From: Firmicutes bacterium HGW-Firmicutes-10
GTDB taxonomy: Bacteria; Bacillota_I; Bacilli_A; Erysipelotrichales; Erysipelotrichaceae
NCBI GenBank assembly: GCA_002841605.1
Contig: PHAF01000049.1
Location: 1-12,214 of the forward strand
Direction: 5' to 3'
DNA: 12,214 nucleotides
Shown: positions 6,421-12,214 of the stretch, one piece after another
Layout of the letters: every line of letters begins with the position of its first letter
Position numbering within the stretch: position 1 is the first letter of the stretch
Notes under the pieces: generated by a model
What the model was told of the DNA's origin: nothing
The model's database searches: none
Seen by the model: the letters and a program-made list of their open reading frames with translations, nothing else
Translations under genes and position numbers: made by a program

Positions 6421-6475
6421 TTTCTGGGTTTTGCGGATGCCTCGTCCCTTTACTCGGATATGAAGGTCTAGAAAA
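6421..6475 (+). ncRNA. Possible S15 autoregulatory leader of rpsO
   Basis: The leader of about 75 nt can fold into three helices around a junction. They are TTTCT (6421-6425) with AGAAA (6470-6474), GGAT (6435-6438) with GTCC (6444-6447), and CCTT (6447-6450) with AAGG (6463-6466), the last two sharing one base. A three-helix junction ahead of the ribosome binding site resembles the S15-binding leaders known from other Bacillota, where S15 represses its own synthesis. The helices are short and were found by eye, so this is tentative. Confidence 0.4.
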
Positions 6476-6489
6476 AATGGAGGAAACAG

Positions 6490-6756
6490 ATGATTTCAAA
6501 AGAACAAAAGCAGGCGATCATTAAGGACTTCGCTCGCACAGAAGGTGATACCGGTTCTGTTGAAGTTCAAGTAGCTGTATTGACGACGAAAATCAACGTC
6601 TTGACAGAGCACTTGAAAATTCACAAAAAGGATTACCATTCACTGCGCGGACTACTTAAAATGGTTGGCCAGCGCCGCAGCTTCTTGACTTATCTTCGCA
6701 ATAACGATGTCAATCGTTACCGTGAATTAGTCAGTCGCTTGAACTTAAGAAAGTAA
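6490..6756 (+). CDS. rpsO: 30S ribosomal protein S15
   Basis: S15 binds the central three-way junction of 16S rRNA early in 30S assembly. The 88-residue product has the usual length and the family features ARTEGDTGSVEVQVA (10-24) and HKKDYHSLRGLLKMVGQRR (44-62). The start follows GGAGGA (6479-6484) by 5 nt. It is transcribed alone: its own promoter and possible regulatory leader precede it, and a terminator follows 9 nt after the stop. In many Bacillota rpsO is followed by pnp; that gene is not next to it here. Confidence 0.98.
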   Translation: MISKEQKQAIIKDFARTEGDTGSVEVQVAVLTTKINVLTEHLKIHKKDYHSLRGLLKMVGQRRSFLTYLRNNDVNRYRELVSRLNLRK

Positions 6757-6764
6757 TTCGTAAG

Positions 6765-6785
6765 AAAGCCGGAAACGGCTTTTTT
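6765..6785 (+). terminator. Intrinsic terminator after rpsO
   Basis: The 7-bp stem AAAGCCG/CGGCTTT closed by a stable GAAA tetraloop (6765-6782) runs into a T-tract to 6785. The promoter of the next operon begins within 3 bases of this tract. Confidence 0.9.
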
Positions 6786-6787
6786 AT

Positions 6788-6816
6788 TTGAAATCACCAG
6801 TGAACAGGTGTATACT
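6788..6816 (+). promoter_or_regulatory. Promoter of the TetR-MFP-RND operon
   Basis: TTGAAA (6788-6793), a 17-bp spacer and TATACT (6811-6816) form a near-consensus housekeeping promoter. No other promoter was seen before the membrane fusion or permease genes, so it probably drives all three genes. Confidence 0.75.
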
Positions 6817-6822
6817 AATAGT
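6796..6822 (+). promoter_or_regulatory. Candidate TetR-family operator over the -10 box
   Basis: Two short symmetric elements overlap the promoter: CACC/GGTG with an 8-nt spacer within the -35/-10 spacer, and the 9-bp palindrome ACTAATAGT (6814-6822) overlapping the -10. TetR-family repressors usually bind palindromes at their own promoters, so this is the likely operator zone. Neither element is long enough to identify on its own. Confidence 0.35.
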
Positions 6823-6842
6823 GTCAGACAGGAGGATTCGTT

Positions 6843-7469
6843 ATGGCACAAATCCTGAAACCGGAACTAAAAGAAGCAATCATCCAATCAGCGAGAAATG
6901 AGTTTTATACCCATGGTTTTGAAGGGGCTTCCATGCGCAACATCGCAAAAGCAGCCCATATGACCGTCGGTAATTTGTATCGCTATTTTGAAAATAAAGA
7001 GGATTTGGCGGATGCCTTATTATCCTCGACCATTGACAAACTCGACAAAATCATCACAGGTGAAATCAATAATCTGCCGTCAAATATGATTGACGATCAA
7101 AGACGTACCATTGAATTTGATGCACGGATCCGGCGTCTGTCGATGGGATTTGCTCATGTCTTTGAAACGGAACGTAAAGAATTTATGACTTTGATACGAC
7201 ATCAACGCATGGCCGATCAAGTGGTGAGTTCAATAAAAAAGATGCTTACATTGATCATCGAACGATGGTTTTCTCAGGTTGACTTGTTTGACCGACGTAT
7301 CGATATGATCACTTCCATGCTTGCCAGTGCTATATTCTGCGGACTGGTTCGGCTTTTTGAAGATTCTTTAGAAAGCGGACAAGAAGAAATCGAATGGATG
7401 ATCATGACTTATTTAAACTTGTTTACACTGATGATATCCGCGGGAGATTTGCATTATGAGAAAAAATAA
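6843..7469 (+). CDS. TetR-family transcriptional regulator
   Basis: This 208-residue protein has a typical TetR N-terminal DNA-binding domain. The helix-turn-helix spans about residues 30-50 (MRNIAKAAHMTVGNLYRYFE, then NKEDL), and the first helix is residues 7-25. The C-terminal ligand and dimer domain (about 60-208) is not recognisable to a known ligand class. Translation starts at ATG 6843, 7 nt after a perfect AGGAGG (6830-6835). It is first in an operon with the membrane fusion and RND genes, its 3' end overlapping the next gene by 14 bp. The likely role is repression of this exporter operon, released by a substrate or inducer. This is inferred from context. Confidence 0.92.
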   Translation: MAQILKPELKEAIIQSARNEFYTHGFEGASMRNIAKAAHMTVGNLYRYFENKEDLADALLSSTIDKLDKIITGEINNLPSNMIDDQRRTIEFDARIRRLSMGFAHVFETERKEFMTLIRHQRMADQVVSSIKKMLTLIIERWFSQVDLFDRRIDMITSMLASAIFCGLVRLFEDSLESGQEEIEWMIMTYLNLFTLMISAGDLHYEKK

Positions 7470-8763
7470 ATGGAAGATCATTGTCATATCCCTTGTGATG
7501 ATTACGGGAATCGTTTCTGCGATTCTCTTTTCTGCGAAAGAAAAGCCGCCTGTGATTGACGAAAAAGTCACTCAGGTCAAAGTATTGAGAATTCGGGAGA
7601 CTGTGAATGATGAGTTTGTAAAATACATCGGAGTCATTCAACCGAAATCGATACAACAGGCGACATTTTCGACCATTGGAACGATCGAACGAGTATATGT
7701 CACGGAAGGTCAGAATGTCAAAAAAGGGGACTTGCTTGCATCCATCGATTCGGCTCAGGCGAGAATTCAAGTTCAAAATGCTCAAGAAAACCTGAAAGCT
7801 GCCGATTCACAGCGCAGACAGGCTGCCGCCAACATGAAGGCAGAAGAGCAGGATTATCTTGACAAGAAAAACAAGGCTGATGAAGCACTTGAGGTATTAA
7901 GACTGGATTATCTGAATAAACAGGAGATATCCGATCAAGCCTATCAGCAGTATCAAGATGATCTAGCTGAATTTGGAGAGGGCTCCGAGCAAGCCAATGC
8001 ATCTTTTATCGAATACAACCAGAAAAATGCTGCTGCCATCGCCGCAAAAGCAGAGTACGATGCTTCCGTTGCCAATGGTGTGCCCGCGGAAGTCAATATA
8101 GCCAATTCACGCTATCAGGCAGCCAAAGCCAGTTATGATGCCGCCAACGCTCAATATACGATTGCAAAGAACAATCTGACTTATGCCAATAATAACTTGG
8201 AGTCTACCCGCGTTTATGCTAGCATGGATGGACTTGTAATCAAGGTCGTATCCAACAGCGGCGAACTTGCGACACCGCTAGCACCGGTCGTCGTTGTATC
8301 GTCCTATCAGATGTCAGCAGTCATCGGTATATCTCAGTCGATGATCAATACCATAAAAGTTGGTCAAACCGCCGAAATCACGGTAAATCAGATCAGTTAT
8401 TTCGGAAAGGTTTATGAGATCGCAAAAATACCGGATTCTACGAGCCGGACGTATCAGGCTTTTGTATCCATTGATGATTACACACAGGTCAATATCGGGG
8501 AGACAGCAGGAGTATCCATTGATTTGGGTCAAAGAAGCGGCATTTGGCTGATGCTCAACACGATTTTAAATGATGGAGAAGATTATGTTTACATCGTCAT
8601 CGATGATCGAATCGTCAAACGTAAAGTAAGCCTTTCGACTATCAATAACCAAATGGTGTTAACGACCGGTTTAAATGCAGGGGATATGGTCGTGATCGAA
8701 GGCGGGCGTATGGTTCAGCCGGGTGTCAAAGTTAAGATTGCCGAGGTTGTTGATAATGAGTAA
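7456..8763 (+). CDS. RND efflux membrane fusion protein (periplasmic adaptor / HlyD-like)
   Basis: This 435-residue adaptor would pair with the downstream RND permease. Residues 7-25 form an N-terminal membrane anchor, with no lipobox. The biotinyl/lipoyl-like domain is split: IGTIERVYVTEGQNVKKGDLLASID (74-98) and VYASMDGLVIKVVSNSGELATP (253-274). Between them lies a long Ala/Gln/Glu-rich coiled-coil hairpin (about 99-250). Beta-barrel and membrane-proximal domains follow (about 285-430), ending GDMVVIEGGRMVQPGVKV. It starts 9 nt after GGGAG (7442-7446) inside the tetR 3' end, and its stop overlaps the permease start by 8 bp (ATGAGTAA). No outer-membrane factor gene is visible, as expected if the host is a monoderm. 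In that case the long hairpin has no obvious TolC partner. Confidence 0.92.
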   Translation: MRKNKWKIIVISLVMITGIVSAILFSAKEKPPVIDEKVTQVKVLRIRETVNDEFVKYIGVIQPKSIQQATFSTIGTIERVYVTEGQNVKKGDLLASIDSAQARIQVQNAQENLKAADSQRRQAAANMKAEEQDYLDKKNKADEALEVLRLDYLNKQEISDQAYQQYQDDLAEFGEGSEQANASFIEYNQKNAAAIAAKAEYDASVANGVPAEVNIANSRYQAAKASYDAANAQYTIAKNNLTYANNNLESTRVYASMDGLVIKVVSNSGELATPLAPVVVVSSYQMSAVIGISQSMINTIKVGQTAEITVNQISYFGKVYEIAKIPDSTSRTYQAFVSIDDYTQVNIGETAGVSIDLGQRSGIWLMLNTILNDGEDYVYIVIDDRIVKRKVSLSTINNQMVLTTGLNAGDMVVIEGGRMVQPGVKVKIAEVVDNE

Positions 8764-11700
8764 GCTGGTCAAACTGTTTATCCAAAAACGGCAAATCGTG
8801 CTTTTGTCTTTGGTGTTTTTTGTTTTTTTCGGTATGTACAGTTATTATCTGATTCCAAAACAGGAAAATCCCAATACCAATTTGCCGGCAGCATTGATCA
8901 CTACTGTTTATCCGGGAGCAACTTCATCCGAAGTCGAAGAAATGGTCACGAAAAAAATCGAAGACAAACTCTCTCGTTTGCCGGGTATTGATGTACTTAA
9001 TTCATATTCCGTTAACAGCGCATCGGTGGTCGTCATCATGTTTAAAATCGATGTCGATCCGGAAGTGGCAATGGTGCATGTAAGGGAACTGATTGCCGAT
9101 GTTCAAAAACAGCTGCCTCCGTTAGCGATGGAAAGTGTCATCAAGACCGATCTTACTGAAGTGCCACAGTTTATCATTTCATTATCGAATGATGATTATG
9201 ACATGGATGATTTGGTTTCCTATGCAAAAAATATCCAATCGGAAATCGAAGGTGTCAATGGTGTGACGCGGGTGGATATCGATGGCAATCTTGAGAAACA
9301 AGTCGTCATCAACGTAAACATCGACGATCTCTATTTATACCGGGTATCCATGGAAACAATTGTCGGATTGTTGCAGGCACAAAATCTGACGATTCCCTCG
9401 GGTTCGATCGATTATGATGATTTGAAAATAAATGTTCAAACCCCCGCAACGTTTGAAACACTTAAAGACATCGAAAATATCGTCATCAGCGGATCAATGG
9501 AACAAGTAGGGTTTGTCCGCTTAAAGGACGTAGCAACTGTCAGCATTGAATCAAAAAATCAGTATTACTATCAGCACAATGGTCAAAACGCAGTACTTTT
9601 GACCGGCTATTTTGAAAATGATACCAATGCGGTCATCATTGGGTCAAATGTCAGAAAAGTCATCGACCGAATGAAATCACAAGTCCCTGAGGATATTGAG
9701 TTCACAGAAGTTACCTATTCACCGGAGGACATTGATCGATCCATCAACTCCTTTATCTTCAACTTGATGGAAAGTGTTATATTGATCGTTATTATCGTAA
9801 TGATCGGTGTACATTTGCGCAATGCTTTAATCATGTCTATCATCTTGCCTGTTTCTATACTGATTACCTTTATAGTTATGTTTATCTTGAAAATCGAATT
9901 TCACTTCATATCCATTGCGGCTTTGATTATTTCACTGGGTATACTGGTGGATAACGGCATCGTCATTTGTGAGGCGATTCAAAGCCGATTGAATGCCGGC
10001 GAAGAAAAGCTTTCGGCCATAGAAAATGCGGTCAAAGAAACTTCACGCCCGATATTCACATCGACATTGACAACCATCGTCACTTTCGGAATACTGTTGT
10101 TTATTCCCGGTGTCATCGGTAAAACCGTAGCGACGATTCCAATCGTCATCATATCAACCCTGGTAGCCTCTTATTTTACGGCAATGCTCATTTTGCCGGT
10201 GTTTGCTTATTTATTTTTTAAACCGGAAAGCCAACAGCGAATCGAAAAGACCAATCGTTCAATCATTCGTCGTTTTTTCGATGAAATGCTCATCGCCGGA
10301 CTGAGATATCCGAAAACAGCCATTTCGATCGCATTTGCGACACTGCTTGTTGCCGGATTGTTGTTTACTCAGCTGAATATGAGTTTCTTCCCATACTCGG
10401 ATAAGCCGGTCATTTACATCAATGTTGAAACAGAATCGGCTTCTTTGACAAAAACTGCTAAGGTGCACGATCAAATCTATCAGATCGTTACACAATTCGA
10501 TGAAGTAAAACGAGTGACATCTTCCATCGGTACCGGATTACCCAAGTTCTTTATTACAGTCGTCAACAGCAGCCCTTCATCCGATGTAGCCCAACTGCTA
10601 TTAACGATCGATTTGAAGGGCAGCAAGTATAAAAGCAACGAAGAAATCGGATTTGCTATTCAACAAAGACTAAATGATTCCATCGTCGGTGCTAAAGCGG
10701 AAGTCCGCTATCTTGAATATGCCATGCCGGTAGAAGCTAAGCTAGTTTTTGCCTTAAAAGGCGATGACTTGGATGATTTGCTTGCGACATCATCGAACAT
10801 ACGCGATTTATTGTCGACGATTCCGGGAACGACGACGATCCGTGATTCTTTTATCCCAAAGGAATATGAGTATGTGGTCCGGATTGATGAAGATTATCTT
10901 GCCACCAGCGGAATTTTGAAGTATGACATCGTTAAGCAAATCAATACTGCTTTAATGGGTGCTACGCCTTCGGGATTTAAATCCGGTGGTACAGAGATGG
11001 ATATTTTGGTAAAAGGTGACATAACCACCTTGGAACAATTGTACCGTTTACCGATAAAATCCTCAGCTACCAATGCATACATGCAATTGAGTCAGTTGGC
11101 TCGGATCGATATCCAAGCAACACTTCCATCGATTTACCGTCAAAACCGTAAACGTACGGTAACCGTACTGGCGGATGTTTTGCCCGGTTATTCTGCCGCA
11201 TCGATTGAACTGGCATTTAAAGACTTGATCACCGATGACATGCTGATTGGTGACACGCAGATTGATTACAAAGGCGAGTTGAAAAATATCACCGACCTGG
11301 TTTCAAATCTCGGTGTATCTGCACTGATAGTCATCGCGCTGATTTACATGATTTTACTCGTACAATTTGACAAATTATCCAAACCGCTGATTATCATGAC
11401 CAGCATCCCGCTGTCATTGACCGGAGTCTTTCTGGGGTTATTTATCTTTCAAATCGATATTCAAGCCATGGCATTGCTAGGTGCGGTTAGTTTGATCGGT
11501 ATCGTGGTCAACAATGGTATTTTACTAATGGAAGTCATGGATGAAGGCGTGCGAATGGGTAAATCCATCGTCACCAGTTGCAAACAAGCCGTGGATCAAC
11601 GGTATCGCCCGATCATGCTGACGACATTAACGACTTGTATCGGTTTGCTTCCGCTGATCATTTCCAATGATCCCATGACTGCACCGATGGCTTTGGTTTT

Positions 11701-11788
11701 GTTTTTCGGCTTACTGATGTCCACCATTTTAACGATGGTCATCGTGCCTGTGTTGTATCATTTGATCATTAAAGAAAACAGGGGTTAA
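8756..11788 (+). CDS. RND-family efflux transporter permease (AcrB/SwrC-like)
   Basis: This 1010-residue, proton-driven RND exporter has the standard duplicated architecture. There is a first TM helix (about 12-31), a large extracytoplasmic loop (about 32-335), TM2-6 (about 338-488), TM7 (about 519-537), a second large loop (about 538-845) and TM8-12 (about 850-1004). In TM4 the relay region is LGILVDNGIVICE, with Asp399 retained and Asn400 where AcrB has its second Asp (408). In TM10, GIVVNNGILLME places Asn919 at the position of AcrB Lys940. Such variants occur elsewhere in the superfamily. I chose ATG 8756, which overlaps the adaptor stop and has GAGG 9 nt upstream; an earlier in-frame ATG at 8723 would lie far inside the adaptor gene. 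The substrate is unknown; drugs, lipopeptides, fatty acids or bile acids are all possible. Confidence 0.95.
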   Translation: MSKLVKLFIQKRQIVLLSLVFFVFFGMYSYYLIPKQENPNTNLPAALITTVYPGATSSEVEEMVTKKIEDKLSRLPGIDVLNSYSVNSASVVVIMFKIDVDPEVAMVHVRELIADVQKQLPPLAMESVIKTDLTEVPQFIISLSNDDYDMDDLVSYAKNIQSEIEGVNGVTRVDIDGNLEKQVVINVNIDDLYLYRVSMETIVGLLQAQNLTIPSGSIDYDDLKINVQTPATFETLKDIENIVISGSMEQVGFVRLKDVATVSIESKNQYYYQHNGQNAVLLTGYFENDTNAVIIGSNVRKVIDRMKSQVPEDIEFTEVTYSPEDIDRSINSFIFNLMESVILIVIIVMIGVHLRNALIMSIILPVSILITFIVMFILKIEFHFISIAALIISLGILVDNGIVICEAIQSRLNAGEEKLSAIENAVKETSRPIFTSTLTTIVTFGILLFIPGVIGKTVATIPIVIISTLVASYFTAMLILPVFAYLFFKPESQQRIEKTNRSIIRRFFDEMLIAGLRYPKTAISIAFATLLVAGLLFTQLNMSFFPYSDKPVIYINVETESASLTKTAKVHDQIYQIVTQFDEVKRVTSSIGTGLPKFFITVVNSSPSSDVAQLLLTIDLKGSKYKSNEEIGFAIQQRLNDSIVGAKAEVRYLEYAMPVEAKLVFALKGDDLDDLLATSSNIRDLLSTIPGTTTIRDSFIPKEYEYVVRIDEDYLATSGILKYDIVKQINTALMGATPSGFKSGGTEMDILVKGDITTLEQLYRLPIKSSATNAYMQLSQLARIDIQATLPSIYRQNRKRTVTVLADVLPGYSAASIELAFKDLITDDMLIGDTQIDYKGELKNITDLVSNLGVSALIVIALIYMILLVQFDKLSKPLIIMTSIPLSLTGVFLGLFIFQIDIQAMALLGAVSLIGIVVNNGILLMEVMDEGVRMGKSIVTSCKQAVDQRYRPIMLTTLTTCIGLLPLIISNDPMTAPMALVLFFGLLMSTILTMVIVPVLYHLIIKENRG

Positions 11789-11801
11789 AAAATCCCTTTT
11801 T
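11781..11801 (+). terminator. Weak intrinsic terminator overlapping the RND stop codon
   Basis: GGGGTT/AATCCC (six pairs, one of them G-U) with an AAAA loop, 11781-11796, is followed by TTTTT. The stem includes the first base of the permease stop codon TAA (11786-11788). The hairpin is short, so some read-through into the next gene is possible. Confidence 0.6.
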
Positions 11802-11813
11802 ATAAGCTAAAAT
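11785..11813 (+). promoter_or_regulatory. Candidate promoter of the diaminopentanoate dehydrogenase-like gene
   Basis: TTAAAA (11785-11790) and TAAAAT (11808-11813) are separated by 17 bp. The -35 lies inside the preceding terminator hairpin. The predicted transcription start, about 11820, falls on the cre-like site. Confidence 0.5.
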
Positions 11814-11818
11814 AGAGG

Positions 11819-11832
11819 AGTAAGCGTTTACA
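11819..11832 (-). promoter_or_regulatory. cre-like operator (CcpA site) near the transcription start
   Basis: Read on the minus strand, TGTAAACGCTTACT fits the cre form TGWAARCGYTWNCW completely. It sits just downstream of the candidate -10 box, at or after the predicted transcription start, where CcpA normally represses. It is the second cre-like site in this window ahead of an amino-acid catabolic gene. Confidence 0.7.
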
Positions 11833-11851
11833 CAACAAAGGAGATCAAAAT

Positions 11852-12214
11852 ATGAGCAGAGCCATTCGGGTATGTGTATGGGGCATCGGTGCGATGGGTG
11901 CCGGAGTCATCAAGGCATTATCATCAAAAAAGGGTGTGGAAATCACCACAGTCATCGCCAGAGGCGATAAAGTAGGACGAAGGGTCGATGAACTTGTCGA
12001 TTTACTGAATCCTTTTCCGCTACTTATTTCAAATGAATCTGACGGATTGAATCAAACAGATGCTGATGTGGCCATATTATGTACGGACTCATTTGTCAAA
12101 ACGTCAAAAGATAAAATTTTGGCTTGCATTGAGAGAAAAATGAATGTCATCTCGATCGCTGAAGAAATGGCCTATCCATTTGCAGCGGACAAAGAAACCG
12201 CTGAATTGATCCAT
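11852..12214 (+). CDS. 2,4-diaminopentanoate dehydrogenase-like protein (partial, 5' end)
   Basis: The first 121 residues are visible; the gene continues past the window. The N-terminal Rossmann motif VCVWGIGAMGAG (7-18) and the segments ARGDKVGRRV and NVISIAEEMAYPF resemble the NAD(P)-dependent 2,4-diaminopentanoate dehydrogenase (Ord) family. That family is related to dihydrodipicolinate reductase, and its characterised members act in oxidative ornithine fermentation, deaminating 2,4-diaminopentanoate to 2-amino-4-oxopentanoate. ATG 11852 follows AAAGGAG (11837-11843) by 8 nt. If the assignment is right, ortA/ortB and the ornithine or lysine aminomutase genes may lie downstream. The substrate could be a different diamino acid, since part of this family is uncharacterised. 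Confidence 0.7.
   Translation, partial: MSRAIRVCVWGIGAMGAGVIKALSSKKGVEITTVIARGDKVGRRVDELVDLLNPFPLLISNESDGLNQTDADVAILCTDSFVKTSKDKILACIERKMNVISIAEEMAYPFAADKETAELIH

Noticed and set aside
6335..6499. Longer start for the beta-hydroxyacid dehydrogenase
   Set aside because: The extension runs antisense through the rpsO leader, start codon and ribosome binding site; the Rossmann fold begins directly at the ATG at 6334.
8723..8755. Longer start for the RND permease inside the adaptor gene
   Set aside because: ATG 8756 overlaps the adaptor stop with a suitable ribosome binding site, and the sequence from there (MSKLVKLFIQKRQ) resembles the usual start of RND permeases.

Overview
The window looks like chromosomal DNA of a low-to-moderate GC, anaerobic, amino-acid-fermenting Bacillota (Firmicutes) bacterium. 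The evidence is strong AAAGGAG-type ribosome binding sites, several extended -10 (TGnTATAAT) promoters, short intrinsic terminators, two sites matching the CcpA cre consensus, and the gene set. An Erysipelotrichia-like or clostridial gut/oral lineage is a guess from this combination. There is no sign of a phage, insertion sequence, CRISPR array, tRNA or rRNA.

Layout. Positions 1-145 hold no gene I can identify. lepA (elongation factor 4; 179-1981) follows with its own extended -10 promoter, and a terminator abuts its stop. Next is a monocistronic tyrosine phenol-lyase gene (2126-3499). Its promoter overlaps a cre-like operator, and a strong terminator closes it. An extended -10 promoter right after that terminator could drive a two-gene unit: a MazG-like nucleotide pyrophosphohydrolase (3546-3827) overlapping hemW (3805-4914). 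On the minus strand, a beta-hydroxyacid dehydrogenase (6334-5459) and a GNAT acetyltransferase (5475-4897) overlap as an operon and converge on hemW. Their likely terminator lies inside the hemW coding sequence. Divergent from them is rpsO (6490-6756), with a possible structured autoregulatory leader and its own terminator.

An RND efflux operon then runs from 6843 to 11788: a TetR-family regulator, a membrane fusion protein and a 1010-residue RND permease. All junctions overlap, and one good sigma-A type promoter precedes the regulator. The window ends inside a gene (from 11852) resembling 2,4-diaminopentanoate dehydrogenase of oxidative ornithine fermentation, with a second cre-like site near its expected transcription start.

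How they fit together. lepA, rpsO, hemW and the MazG-like gene are housekeeping. The tyrosine phenol-lyase (tyrosine to phenol, pyruvate and ammonia) and the diaminopentanoate dehydrogenase-like gene are amino-acid catabolism, and each carries a cre-like site. This suggests both are repressed by CcpA when sugar is available. The TetR/MFP/RND cassette is a self-regulated exporter of unknown substrate. I see no clearly undescribed system here. The most useful observations are the paired cre sites, the terminator buried in hemW, the possible S15 leader RNA and the altered proton-relay positions of the RND pump.
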